DNA of 64,000 nt, taken from Archegozetes longisetosus. Lineage: Eukaryota > Arthropoda > Arachnida > Sarcoptiformes > Trhypochthoniidae. Location: NCBI GenBank assembly GCA_018873245.2, contig JAEMBT020000006.1, forward strand, positions 10,977,855 through 11,041,854. Reading direction: 5' to 3'. Position numbers and translations under genes: made by a program. Of this stretch, positions 1 through 13,500 are shown in pieces (within the stretch, counting starts at the first letter, position 1; each line of letters opens with the position of its first letter). Below the pieces are notes generated by a model. It was not told the DNA's origin. It did no database searches and saw nothing but the letters and a program-made list of their open reading frames with translations.

Positions 1-1002
1 TTTTACATTGGTAACCAGACTTCAAAACGCGCGTAACATATTAGGAAACATGAACAATATAAGTTTAGGTTTATCAGTCAAGATGATAGAAAAACTTTTT
101 GAGTAGATAAAAGCGATTTTACGCTCTCGAAGACAGTCACGAAAATAACCGTGTTTAGCTTTCGAATCCCTCCCGAAAATGATCGTTTTTACTGCCGAAA
201 ATCTCATCTATAGTGATCAAAAGTAAAAGATAGTGATCGGAAAATGAAAGTAAAGGTAAAGCTATATAAGTAACTTTGAAGATGGTATAATTCACATTGA
301 TCTTGACTAATTTCATTGAATTCTAGTGCAATACCATTGACTTACTATGTTTGTTTGCATTCTCAGTAGTTGGCAATAAGAAAATTAATTGGGAGTCATA
401 GCAGATATAGTGAAAAAATTTGGCTCATACTATCCTGAGGAGAGAGCGTGACATCAATTTTAGCTCTTTAATTAATGACAAGTGAAGTAATGCTTACTTG
501 ACTGGAATTAGGCAAAGGCAACGCTAATTTTCTTTCATATAAATTGAATGTCTCGTGTTTGGTCTTAATTAAATTTTTAAAAGATGATCAAAAACTTTGC
601 TTACAAATAAGAAAATGATCTGCAACTTATCGCCTCAAAAATATAATTCCAGTATAAAAATAAAATATAATAGCGAAAATGAAAAATAACTGCAAAATGC
701 GTTCATTACGATCGATAAAAAATTATTTAAGACGACTTTTGAAAGATAAAGCTTGAAAACAGAAATTTATAGCGACTCCAAATATTATTTGCTCGTAGCG
801 TAATAGAAAAAAAGCTCTTTTTAGTAGCAAATTAGATATTGAATTGCATTAGAGTTTTCTCAATCATTTGTTAAGTGGTGATAGTATTTCCAATCTATTT
901 GGGCTGTCGGTGTCTCTCATTTTGATAATGAAATCAAAGTTAGGAAAAACTGGACTACTTTTGGTGTTATAAGTGAAAGTTGAGAGAGACTGGACCGCTG
1001 TT

Positions 1003-1060
1003 GGTATCTGCTCTTGGTATCTACTCTCAATATCTACTCTCAGTATCTATTCTCGGTATT
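1003..1060. repeat. 13-bp tandem repeat, about four units
   Basis: Four consecutive units of the form GGTATCTACTCTC (1003-1015, 1016-1028, 1029-1041, 1042-1054) plus a partial fifth, with one to three differences between units. This is a short minisatellite with no coding context. Confidence 0.85.
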
Positions 1061-1813
1061 ATGAGCAAAAGTTAAGTTATTTATTAAGTTAGAAGTAAGT
1101 GAATTCAGATGCGAAAAGACGACACGGTTGAGGAGAGAAAAGATTTTCAATTTTTCCCTAATGGATGTACAGTTTGAATGATACGATTGCTATTGAACTT
1201 ATTCACAGTAAGCAAAAGTATTTCTTCTGCGGATGAATCTGCGTCTGAATCGCAAGAGATGTCCGCGTCATTTATCATTTATCGTTGTCATGCATTAGTT
1301 CATAAATAAAGTTTTGCAATTGCTATGACATATCCAATATTGAAACGAATAACAAATCAGCATTTGATGCACGTATTCGTAGAGCAGAGGAGAATCAATG
1401 GAGACAGAGATGGATCCATTGCATAGAGTATTCCTCCCTCTCGCTCTCGTTGTGCTTCTATTCTGATTCTGCTTCTTCTGCTCGTTCTCCTACTTCTTAT
1501 TTAGTCATTTGGGCTCTTGGCTCATCAATGTTTTCTCCGCAACGGACGCTATTTCGTTGAATATTTCATGAAGTTTGAGATATTATTCTAGAAATGAATG
1601 GATAGAGTGAATGATTCGTTGTTTCGTTGCTTTTCTCAATACTTGACTTCTGGATTGGCATAAGAGAAGCTCTTGAAAATTTAAAACTTGCAAAAACTAG
1701 TAAAAGAACTATTGATAGGTCTTATTGCAGAGGAAACGAACACAAGCAAAATGAAAATGCATTACACGTTCTGTTGATGGTATGGAACAGACAAATAGTG
1801 GAACCTTAGAGTT

Positions 1814-1877
1814 GGAATTTGTAGCTCTCTTATAGTTGTGTATAAGGAATTTGTAGTTCTCTTATAACTATGTATAA
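1814..1877. repeat. 32-bp tandem duplication
   Basis: Two adjacent 32-bp units (1814-1845 and 1846-1877), each starting GGAATTTGTAG and ending GTATAA, differing at about four positions. It probably arose by local slippage or unequal exchange. Confidence 0.85.
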
Positions 1878-1911
1878 GGAATGATAAACTAGTTTGTATA
1901 CAAACAGTAGA

Positions 1912-1959
1912 ATTGGCTCAATCCAGAATTGACTGAACCCAGAATTGGCTGAACCCAGA
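1912..1959. repeat. 16-bp tandem repeat, three units
   Basis: Three adjacent 16-bp units of the form ATTGGCTGAACCCAGA (1912-1927, 1928-1943, 1944-1959) with one to three differences. It lies 34 bp downstream of the 32-bp tandem duplication. Confidence 0.85.
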
Positions 1960-2218
1960 ATCCGTTATGGAAAACCTGACGACATGTTTAATTCTCTCAT
2001 TGTTTAGTTACTAACTTTGAATAAGTTTCTACTCTTTTGGTTTGGAAACGTTGAAAAACATTTGCATGTTATGAGTTAACCGAAGTTGACTTTTCCGCAC
2101 TCTAAACAATTTGCATAATGCGTTCTCTTGATTTTGAGGAAAAGAGACGCAACACAAAAATGCATTAAGAGAAATGGTTACTGTTTGAGTGGTGAAGATC
2201 TACATAATAAAATCGTTC

Positions 2219-2221
<3 letters not shown>

Positions 2222-2262
<41 letters not shown>
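2222..2262. repeat. (CT)n microsatellite
   Basis: About 20 uninterrupted CT dinucleotides. The serine-leucine open frame across it is an artefact of the repeat. Confidence 0.95.
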
Positions 2263-2265
<3 letters not shown>

Positions 2266-5200
2266 CTAGTCTCCTACTATGGCTCGTACTCTACTGTTCT
2301 CTCATTTCAATGAGACATAGAAGCGATGAGAGTGTATTTACAAAGATGTTCATGTGTTGATGTGGGAATCGAGAATGGATTAACTCACGCAAAATACGCC
2401 AATGCATAGAATTGTATCTCTCTATCGGCACTATTAATGTGCTGATACGAAAGAACTGTAAATTGAAGCGCCAAATCTCATTCAGCCCGACACTCATTGA
2501 AATAAATTCTTTTTAATCCAAACTAATCCAACATTAAATATTCAGATAATTGCATTTAATATTTGAATTTATCCAACACTTCAACTGAACCTATCAAAGT
2601 GAAGAAATAATCGATAAAATAGGTTCAATTGAACTGGATTTATGAGAACTGGTTGTGATAAGTGCCACTTTGAGGCGGATGTGCAGCAGTGGTTCTCTTT
2701 CTCATTTTCAATACTCTTTTTGTATTATTTCCGAGACGTGATTCTCCGCTATCACAATTCAGTCGGAAATTAGTGAATGACACGAAAAATCATCTAATAG
2801 TTGGATATATATTTTATAGAGAATCTTCTGCCACTTAAATATTGCTTTTACAGCAAGTCTCAGCTGATCAACATTTTTATTAGGCTCGAATTTCATGCTC
2901 TTACGGCAATCTCTAATACATAAGATATGTATCGAGAAGCCTAGTCCACAATAAAATCATAAAAACGTATGAAATGACAATTGACCCAACCAAACATATA
3001 GACTAGCTCTCTCCCCTTTGAAGTACTAGCTCGCGATGAGAGAGCCCACTTTGTTGATTGCCTGAGATTCTAAATGAAATAGAATATCCCTGAAAAAATA
3101 GTTTGGTCGATAAAAATGAAAATATCATGTCGTGTTAGTCTAATGCTATTTTAATAAAGTTAATGTTGTTTTTCACGAATATAACAATATTCAAAGCTAA
3201 TACATGAAAAACATATCAAATTCTTTATTCAAACCTTAAATACATACAACTGGATAGTATTGAATAAAAAACTTTTACAAGTAAATTAAATTCATAAAAA
3301 ATAATTTGAGAAAATGAGTTTTTTCTCCATTTGATCCAATTTAATGACATTTTATTGATTTTAATGCATGAAAAGCTATTTATGAAAAAGTAATGATAAA
3401 GTTTCTATAATGACATTTACTTGAAGTACTTGGCTTTTTCAACTCGAATTTTCTAACGTTCATAAATTATTAAATTGAATCAAATTCAATAAATTAGTCA
3501 ATGTATACTTTTAGCAAAGTGAGTCATTTTCTGTTTGTTTGACAAACCGTCAACTCTCTTCTACAATGCAAAGCTTAGTACATTTTAAATATTTTACTTT
3601 TTATTACTCCAGTTAAACAAACTTCTGCAATTGAATTTTATTCAAACTTAATCCGTATACATCAACTTTTACAAATTTGATGTCGTAAAAAGTTAATTAT
3701 TAACCATTAAGGAGCTTGACAAATCTAAATTTGAAAGAGTCGAGAACTAATCGTAACTGGGGGTAGCAGAGGGCTGGTTTCCTAAATAAATTTCAAACAT
3801 TTAAGCATAGATCTATAGGCGTCCGCATTTTCTACATCGATAAGGGAAGAAACTTATTTCAGAAATCCAATATCAAATCAAACATTAAATAGTTTAGTAC
3901 TAACATCAATTGAAACGGAAATTACTTTATTTGTACATTTAGATAATGTGATCAAGAAATTTACTAAAAATGGTTGTAATAGAAAAATTGGATTCATTTA
4001 AGTTAATTTACAATAAAGAACCAAACTGGTTGAACAAATTTTCAATCCTAGGTGTCATTGACAATGAAGCTACCTTTTCTAAGTATTTTATAAACCATAT
4101 TCTTAATCAATATTCATAAATGTTTCATAAGTCGATGGCATAATTCATTTTTGACTTATTCTCTCAAAAAACAGATAAATAATAAGCTTTAAATAAGTGG
4201 ATAATTGAATGTGAGATGAATTTGGCTTATTATAGATGTTTGTGACATGTCTGGTGAAGTGATAATTCAGAAATTTGTGCGATTGCTTAGATTGTCCTCA
4301 ATGTTTAGTCGGGTTTATCACTACTTTATGATAAGAAGGAGAAGAAAACAGTAAAATGTAGAGATTTAGGATCATTCAGAAGTATGCGAATGACAGCCAA
4401 GTAAAGAATCTTAAATAAATGACTGAAGTCTAGTCTAAAATTGATGGTTTAAATAAAGTTGAATCGATGCACATGTTATCTAACAATAATGGCTTTTCTA
4501 TTATCATATCGAATTTATTTTAATCTGTTATTCAATTGTTTACTAAATCTTATTGCATTTCTAATATTAACAGTATTACAATGAATTTGCTAGAATAAAT
4601 GTAACTTTATTTTAATGATTATAAGCTGATCTCTTATTTTTAATCTATGTGCAAAAAAGATTCATGTTTATTCGACTAAACATAATTTGATATAAGTTTC
4701 AGTGTTGCAATAGTAATGCCTTCGAAGCTAACTTTTATTTGAAACATTGCTAGCCTAATATTCGTTCCTTAACGTGTTAGAAAATAATACATAATTTCTT
4801 CCTTCTTATCCTACTCTGCAATAATCTTTTCATTTAAACGATCAATTTTGCGTAATTAAGGGAATTTAAGATTGTTTTTAATCATAGCTCTGAACAGTGT
4901 AATTAAATAAAAGTAATGATACTCGAGTTCCGTTTCTCCACGATCCAAACTTTCAAGATTAACGTCATTATCGCTGAGAGTGTGTTCATCTGTAATTATT
5001 TTAAGAAATAAGGGCTAACTTGTAATAAGAGCTCATTTGAGACTCTAATATTCTGTTTGATAACTTGTGCTAATCTCACACACAAACACTGAAATATAAA
5101 ATAAGCTAACTTCACATAACTTATTCATCAAATATTACTCTATTGAAACTTATAGACATAGAAACGTGTCATTAAACGATAATTAATGTAAAATTTGCAG

Positions 5201-6609
5201 GTATCGATTAATAATGTGTAGGATATATAAATGAATCATATTAGTGTAAGTGAAAGAGGTTTCAGTTACTATTACTCTAATGTAAAAGAAACCGTTAATG
5301 CATCGAAATTGAGCAAAAAACCAGAATTATTTTCTTGTTAACGCGCACAGTTCTGCGTAATTACTTAATCAGATAACAATTTGACGATCGATATTCACGT
5401 GATACTGATCCGAAAAACATCCGAAAATTGCTCTCTTTCTTACTATTAAACATCAATCACAAATGATTAGAAGCAAAACTTTTTAATAGGGTTGACAAAT
5501 TTTCTTATCAATTCTTATTTTAATGTAGATCTTATTCCAAATCCGTATCTGCATAAGAGTCAAACATTGAGCAGAATTGAAATGAAAAACCTATAAACTG
5601 TTTACTTAATCAATTGCTCATAACTTGTTTTTGATCCACAATGAGGCCTGAATATCTCAGGCGGAAGTCTTTATACTTCTTATTACAGCATGTAATGGAC
5701 TTTCAATGATTTAAGTGTTTTTAAGATAAATTAATGGAAAAAGTTTAAAAATGTTCAGGATAAGTTTTTGAAACTGAAGTAAAATCCGTCTACAGGGAAT
5801 CAATATGAAAGTATAGGTCATACTACAAGAAGATGTGAGTCTAGTAACACGTGTGAGCTTAATACCAACAGGATTCCGGTGGACGTGACTTATCAATAAG
5901 AATTTAGTTTTCTTTTAACTTTTAGTTCTTTTAAAGAAACACAACCTTAAAAAATTTGAAAAGAGAGGGTATCAAATTTAATGGTGAAATGCTAGCTATC
6001 AGTGCAGAAAAGTAGTTACTAGTACACACTCTCCAAGTTTCGCAAAGTTCAGCTCAAGTTTAGCTCAAGTGAACGTTTTACACAAAAGTAAGCCAATTGA
6101 AAAGTTTCAGACTCTAAGTTGATTTAGGCTATCAAATGCAGCCATGTTTGTAATCTTAAAATCCAATTAACTGCTTCTTCTTTTTAGAGGGCTCTCAAGA
6201 ATGAATTTCAAGTAAACTTTAAGTTTATCTAAGAGTGTCACAACTGAAAGACATAGAGAGAGTTTTGATGCTTTGTTCGATGATTTTTGTATTAAAAAGA
6301 CAAATCCACTTCCCTTTTGTTTGTCGTATCACGCATTTCTAAACTTGTATTCATTCTTTTATTTACTTGTCTTTCTTGTCCTCATTCTCATCATCAAAAC
6401 CAAAATAATGCGACAAACAGACAAATGTCTCATCACTTTTGTCTGATTTCATACAAGTTCACTTATTTAATTGAAACATCAAAAAATGAAAAATATATTT
6501 AATGTAATATAAATAACCGAACGCTAAATTCTGTTTCAGATTTTCCTTTAAACCAATGCCTTTTGATTGTAACTTATAATTCCCATTACTTGAATAACTT
6601 ATTTAGTAC

Positions 6610-6805
6610 AGTAATTGAAACAAAAAGCAGGCATAAATACGGAAAACAAATGGTGGAAACCTGATAGCTACGCTTTAGGGCAGATATCCTATTAAACGTT
6701 TAATTACACTTGCGTTTAGTTTCGTGCGTATTTAAATAGATATATGAATAGTCCCTCAGATACATGTCTTTACTCCAGTTGCTATGCCTGCTTTTTGTTT
6801 CATCG
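6610..6805. mobile_element. MITE copy 1 with perfect 20-bp terminal inverted repeats
   Basis: A ~190-bp non-coding element. Its ends at 6616-6635 and 6783-6802 are a perfect 20-bp inverted repeat (left end TGAAACAAAAAGCAGGCATA). A second copy at about 13.3 kb in the same orientation matches over essentially the whole length, with about 16 differences in the ~168 aligned internal bases by eye. Matching DNA between the copies begins near AGTAATT on the left and stops near ATCG on the right. I could not define a target-site duplication, so the superfamily is open. No coding capacity. Confidence 0.85.
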
Positions 6806-7807
6806 AGTATAAGTTTTAATACCAAAGGGAAATGGAATACTATCATTGAATAAACTATTTTGATGAAAAATGTATACTAGAACAAGTTACTACATGAATC
6901 TAATTACTTGTATTTCAATCAGTTGTAAAATGCGATTTAAATTTTGATCGTTTCCCAAATTATAATATTTGGCTTAAGAGTTAATTAAATGAAGAACACA
7001 CGAGTCTTTTGAGTCAATTAACAACCGAAACGCTACTTCCCCTGCAAAGCCACTTCTCCTGCAAACAAAGTAGTGAAGCAGCAAAAACTATCATTTGTCT
7101 CACATACATCTTTTTGGATAGAATATTCTGCTCGGAACAAGGGATTAAAATTATGTCAACTTCTGTTAACGGGAAATAATTTAATTTTACAAAAAACGGC
7201 ATCCAAACTGGAGGCAAGCTTGGAGTTTGTTGAGTTGAAGTTAAGTTCACAATCTATTTAGAAATAAGTTTTGGCTTCTCATCACATCAAACATAGCTTT
7301 GAAAGAGAGTACGCGTTTTGCTCGTTTAATTGCCTCTGGGAAATAATCAGTCATTTCTCTTCTCAATTTCATTTGGTTTGAAGAGGAGAAGAGTAGTTGA
7401 CTGTTTGAGAGGAGGGGGGAGAGAACGAATTTGGTCACAACTCTGCCGAATCAAGAATTAGGGCGGATTCCACATCGATATATATACATTTATTTACTTG
7501 AAGCCAGGGCCAAATTGACTCAACAGCTGAAAAGAGAATAAATTGCAACTAATCTGAATTTGGGGAGAAACTAGACTTAGAAACGCATAGCTTGATCGAC
7601 TGTTTGGGGCCTCAATAGTCCCTTTATGGTTATGATAGTGCGGCCTTTCGCCACATATGACTTATATATATCTCATATCGAGTCTCATATTGACTGATTG
7701 AAAATTATAGCGAATGCATATCGTATAGCATTGCTTACAAACGGAAATGATAAATGGTTTGCTAGAACTGTGTTCATATCTACAAACTGTATTACTACCG
7801 ATCTCTT

Positions 7808-7810
<3 letters not shown>

Positions 7811-7878
<68 letters not shown>
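7811..7878. repeat. (CT)n microsatellite, about 34 units
   Basis: The longest dinucleotide tract in the window, almost pure CT. An (AG)n tract lies about 1 kb downstream in the complementary sense. Confidence 0.95.
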
Positions 7879-7882
<4 letters not shown>

Positions 7883-8899
7883 ACTTTCCGTACAGTAGTA
7901 TAAAAGAGAAGCAGTTTTAATAAAATGAAATTCTGCCTCAAATATGTGGCTTTTATAATGTGACTGGCGCTCTAACTTAATTCAACTGCGAGTCTACTTG
8001 TATTTTCTTTGAAGGGTTTTGGCAACAGCTGCGTTCAATTTACTACCTTTTACTTGCGTAGGCCTTTCAGCTTTTCTTCACTGAAATGAAACAAAAATAC
8101 CAACCATATTATCAATAATATATATGTTATTCTCTCCAAAAATGCATATATAGCCAAGGCTTTGGCATATCATAACAAAAAAATTAAGATCTCTCTATGG
8201 GCTCAATTGAAAGCATGATTCGAGTCTTATATTTTTATAACTATATCAGAACTTCTTTACGATGAATAATTTGTTCAATAATTTTTTACGACTTAATGTC
8301 TATTATTTTGGTGGAATTTTATGTTAATTTGATTAAATCTAAAGAGTAATGGTATGAAATTAGCAATTATTTCAATTAAAGCACATATTTTGTTATAAAA
8401 AGCTATGAAATTACTTGGAAAAGAAATTATTTTCTGAAAGATAAATATAGTCATTACCAAACATGCGTTGAGTAATATAATAATATGACACTAAATCTTG
8501 AGCCTGTATTAGAGGAAAAAGAGGCACTAAATGAAAAAGATAGCAAAAAGCTGGCATCAGCTTTGATATACGATCCTTTGAGTGGATAATACCCATTACT
8601 TCTCTTTTGGTTTACTTCTATTTTGTATTCTAATGCAACCAAACTAAGGATCAATTGAAAGCTTATTCGCCAATAAACAGAAGCCCATTCCGCATTATTA
8701 ATAATGGTCAATAAGTGACAGTTAGTATTCCTTAGTCTGGTATTCTCTTTCCTCACAGTATGAAAGGAAACCAGAATGTACATCAAAGACGACTTAGCAA
8801 TGCATTCAATGTTTTTCATGTTCAATGCCTTACACCTCGTCATGTTGTTTCATGTCTCCTTTTTTGGTAGAAAGTTGTAGTTGGAGCAAGCAAGTGAGC

Positions 8900-8902
<3 letters not shown>

Positions 8903-8946
<44 letters not shown>
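8903..8946. repeat. (AG)n microsatellite
   Basis: About 22 AG dinucleotides, complementary in sense to the (CT)n tract at 7811-7878. Confidence 0.95.
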
Positions 8947-8949
<3 letters not shown>

Positions 8950-11338
8950 GTTAGACCAAAGCCATCTAAACTGATAAACACTCTATCATTCATCTGTTGT
9001 GTTCCCACAATAATCGGTGGCATTATCGCACAAAGATATCACTTATTGGAGCCCAGTATTGACCACTTGATGTATCATTGATGTTTTCATTTGATATCCC
9101 TTATCAAAATACAACTAAAAACCCTAAATCGGTAAGAGCTCATACACAACCACATACACTGATGTACATTCTAACATATCATACACACATACGAGCCCAC
9201 ACACGCATACGAACTCACCACACATGAGGCACAAATATAAGCAAAAACTGTCTTATTCAATATTCGCTCTAGTATTCGAGCTACACTTGTTTGCCAATCC
9301 TCGCTCGCACATCATCTCACATTTCCTGCAATTTCTTGGTAAACAAATCAATATTTTATGACAAACTTAAGTGCTTTCTTTTGGATGAGTATTTTTGGGG
9401 AAAATTAATAATTTGTTGTAATGATACCTACTATAAGATAAGTAGTGCAAATGGAAAGCATTACGTGCGACTTTTGCAACAGAAAGTAACTCATCATAAG
9501 CATTAAAACCCACTATCCTTATGGAATCATTATTCACCATAACGTCTTATGCAATATGAATTTATGATCATAGAGTGGCCACACTTTCTCTGCAGTCATC
9601 CTTATTATTACCATTTATATATGCTATAAAACTTTATTACTTTTATGGCACTTATAAATAACAAAATTGATGAAAATAAACATTCACTGCTATGCTATTA
9701 GAAATCATCCGCACAAAAAAATTGATACTTCAAAACTGCTAATTCCTTCACAAATATTAATTTTAAGCTTGAAAAAGCATTTCTTACTTCCATAAAACTT
9801 TGCCTAAACTAATTACAAACTTGCCAACTATCTGAAACTTTTCAATTTATCACAAATCTTAGTACTTTCCATAATTTATTAGAGATTTGTTGGTCTCAAA
9901 TTAGTATTTTTATTAATAGTGAAACCTATTTAATCAGAAACATCGAAAGTTGAAGTCATAACTTAATAAGAAAGATCTCTTCTTTTATAAACTCTGAATT
10001 CCGCATCAGATGAGTGGCTCTATTAATATATTGTAATGCAACTTGACTGAAGTATTGATATAAATTATCTTTCCAGAAATGACTTATTAAAATATTTCTC
10101 GTTGTCTTCCTATTGAATGCTAAGCTTTTCAATAATACAATATTGAGTTTTCTAATGCAGAGAAAGCATTGATCCGAAGCGAACGGCAGCAGAACTACAG
10201 TTATAATAAGAGTAAGTAAAATAAGAAGGCAGATAAAAAATAAAAGAAATTCATCTATATTTCTCTTTCCCATATTAACAGTGTGTTCAATCTATGCAAA
10301 CCAGTCAATAAGCTCTAATTCATATTTACTGTACTTCTTTTCTGATTAAATTCAATGTTGCGCTCATTCGATTCAATAAATAATATTTGAATTTATTTCT
10401 AAAAGCATGAGAAAACATAAAAGTTTCGACGGTCTATTTCAGACTCTCGCTCAACGGACTGCTTTGCCATTTTAATGTCAATCAGTTTGAGTTAATTCCT
10501 AATCAAAACTTTGTATTTTCAATCTAAATCAGACGAATGAATAGATCGACAGATATTACTTCGCCCTCAGCCTCCTCAGTCTAACCCTGACTACCTCTTA
10601 TTTTTCAAATGGGAATTCCTCAGTCCTAATACCAGAGCTTTTCAAGATAAAAAATGAAATAATAGTTTTATTGTACTTTTAAGAATCAGTCTTTTCTAGT
10701 TTGAGATTAAGAACACGTATGAGAAAGTCATGTGAAGTTTAATATTTCATTTTGATTCACGCACAACATGTAAGAACATATTCGCGAGTTATTCGAGTAT
10801 TTTTAAACATTTCAACTTTTTATCTAATTATCTGCATTACAAGCTGAAAGAGAATGAAACATAAAAATATATAATCAAACGGATAGTAGACATGTCTTTT
10901 AGACAGAACTTAGAATTTGCTCAAATATTAATGCATTAAAATAAATGGTTATGGTTATTTTGAATTTTTGCAAATTCAAAAGTTCGAGATTATAGGTTTC
11001 AAAAATGTTTCATATCAAGCCTAATATGTTATTTATTTTTAATCAAAACGGATAGAGTCTCGAAGTATAAAAATTATTGATTGATTACATATTAAAAGAT
11101 AGTCTTAAAGTATAATTAGGTTTTAAGCTGGTATCAAATATTAACTATAGAGAAGCTTATGAATGGGCGTAACGAAAGCTTTAAGTGCCTTATGTTTTAA
11201 TCATCTTAACTGAAAGGCATATAACTTATAAGTTGTGTCATCAAACATAGATGTTTCGGAATAATTATAGTTGTCATTGTATTTATGTCAACATTATACT
11301 TATTCCGACACATTTTAAAGTGCATAATATTGTCGAAT

Positions 11339-11401
11339 CAGTTCTATAAAGTGCTATCTCTCATTCATTTGACACTAACATAGGACTTTACGGCATTTAC
11401 T
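11339..11401. repeat. Hairpin repeat family H1, copy A
   Basis: Left arm CTATAAAGTGCTATCTCT pairs imperfectly with a right arm containing CATAGGACTTTACGGCA. It shares the arm consensus GTGCTATAAAGTNCTATCTCTAAT with four other places in the window (about 11.94, 20.71, 59.47 and 62.93 kb). Confidence 0.65.
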
Positions 11402-11942
11402 CGAAGATACGTGCGTGAAAACTGAAATGAAGTTAAATTGATATTTATTCATTAAGATTGATGTTCAAAAGAGATGTTCTCTGTGACTAGTGCTGAAACT
11501 GTGCAAATTTCTAAAGATTTAGAAGCTGAAAATGGGTTTTTGTTCGTCATAGAAGTAATAGAGTAAAAAGCGATAGTCTGTAGTATTTGATTAAAGCTGT
11601 TTTGATTAAAATTGCGCGGAGCGGAAATCCATCACTTTAGAACATTGAATTGAGTGTCTCAATGAAATTTGATGCACTTTTCATTTAACATACACTAGAG
11701 ATTTGTGAAGTTCAATACTATTCGTAAGTAAATAATAATTTCTACCGCATTATACGCCAAATGCCAAAAATAGTAAATTGAATTAAAAATTACTTTTTCT
11801 TCAGCAGATGTGAAACAGAAACCATAAGCTAGACATAAAACTAATGCAGTATAAACTCTATAAACTCTCTGGCGAATTGATAGTCATCCGAATGGTGTTG
11901 CAATATGTCGAAAATAGAGAACAGAATGATGCTCTAAATGAT

Positions 11943-12013
11943 AGGGTCAGTGCTATAAAGTAGTATCTATAATGTAATTTGAGTTAGAGATAGGACTTTG
12001 TAGCAGTGATCCG
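11943..12013. repeat. Hairpin repeat family H1, copy B
   Basis: Left arm GTCAGTGCTATAAAGTAGTA and right arm GAGATAGGACTTTGTAGCAG pair over about 28 positions with few mismatches around a loop of roughly 12 nt. This is one of the clearest copies of the family. Confidence 0.75.
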
Positions 12014-13301
12014 GCAAATTGTGTATTGCCTGAGAAAATGTATAAGTTCTATAAGTCTCTGTATATTATTGATGGAGCGAAACATTTGATATGATAGTAA
12101 GTTCCAATGTGTCATTACTATTTAACACATACTGCAAATCGATTCAAGTTTTGTCATATTGGTATACATTGCCATACATGTCATTTCGTTCACAAATCAA
12201 TATCTAAATGATAGATAGCTTATTACTGCTTTTCAGTTGCTCCGAATCAAATGCAAGTTCAGATAAAATCCAATTCAATGTACGAAAGGATCATAAATAG
12301 GGATCAAATCCATTGGGATGCCTCAAGACAGACAATCATGAATTTTAGTTGACGGATACAATTATCTGTTTGACTAAAATCTCGATCAACTTATTGTTAA
12401 AAGGCTTTTGGTGTGAGACTGTGTGGTAATCAATAAATTTGTCTATTGACTTCTCAAATCGCATCACATTACACAATACTTTGATTTGATTAGTTTTTAA
12501 TCTACATCAATAAATTCACAAATATTATGTGCTTTCTAAGCATACTAACAACTGCTGTAACCAATATTCCATATTTTGCCCAAAGTTTTATCAATACTCT
12601 ACTCAAGAATTCAGTTCACGGACTTCTATTACTCAGATCATAATAAATAAGAATATTTATTCCAATCAAAACTACAGACTTATAGAAAATTTCTCTCACA
12701 TTATAAGTTAACCGAGTATACAGTCTTTTGACTTTCAATGCGTTTCGTTCAAATGGTGCTCAGATGGAAGTTATGCTCAACTTTTTTGATTAAACTGTGC
12801 CTTTGTCTGAATTTTTTTATGGCTGGCATACATTTTGTTGATTTACTGCCTTATTATAATGAAAAAATTTTTGAATCACAAAAGCCTTTGAAAGTTAGTT
12901 AATAAAAATTATTGTTGAAATAACTTTGGATGACAAACAAATGGCTATTTAATTTATGATGTGCTGGCGTATAATTTTAATATTTTGTTAATACTTTACT
13001 GACTAATAAACGAGCTCTTATCTCAAAATCAAATTTATACACAGAAAGCTATTTTGTGACTGATATAAATCATTATATTAAGTATGATTAGATCACACGA
13101 AAAAAACTACATAAAGCACAAAACATTGTATTAACATATATATTAATTTACTTTTATTAGCATAAGCCTTCCTGTCGCTACACTATTTTCTGCATTATTT
13201 CTTAATTAATATCTTTTGTGTCCATTTATTTACTTATTTTCTTTGAGATGACAAGTTTTGGAATACGTTACTGAAAGTCTGTCAAATCAGTCTTGTTCAC
13301 T

Positions 13302-13500
13302 ATAGAGTAATTCAGACGAAAGTAGGCATAGATACAGAAAACAAATCATGGAAATCTGATAGCTATGCTTTAGGGTAGATATCCTATTAAACGTTTAATT
13401 ACACTTGCGCTTACTTCCGTGAGTATTTAAATAGATATATAAATAGTCCCTTGGATACGTGTCTTTACTCCAGTTGCTATGCCTGCTTTTTGTTTGATCG
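13302..13500. mobile_element. MITE copy 2, left end decayed
   Basis: Second copy of the element at 6.6 kb, in the same orientation. The right terminal repeat (TATGCCTGCTTTTTGTTT, 13478-13495) is identical to copy 1. The left terminal repeat has lost several bases (only AGTAGGCATA is preserved at 13321-13330), so this copy looks older or internally deleted at the left end. Confidence 0.8.

Noticed and set aside
1398..1466. Short frame METEMDPLHRVFLPLALVVLLF resembling a signal peptide
   Set aside because: It ends at a stop within a polypyrimidine run, with no usable donor before it.
8454..8843. 129-codon frame on the minus strand
   Set aside because: No recognisable motif and no splice or poly(A) context; treated as chance.
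9120..9240. CACACA-rich stretch considered as a microsatellite
   Set aside because: Too interrupted to call a tandem repeat; only CA-biased.
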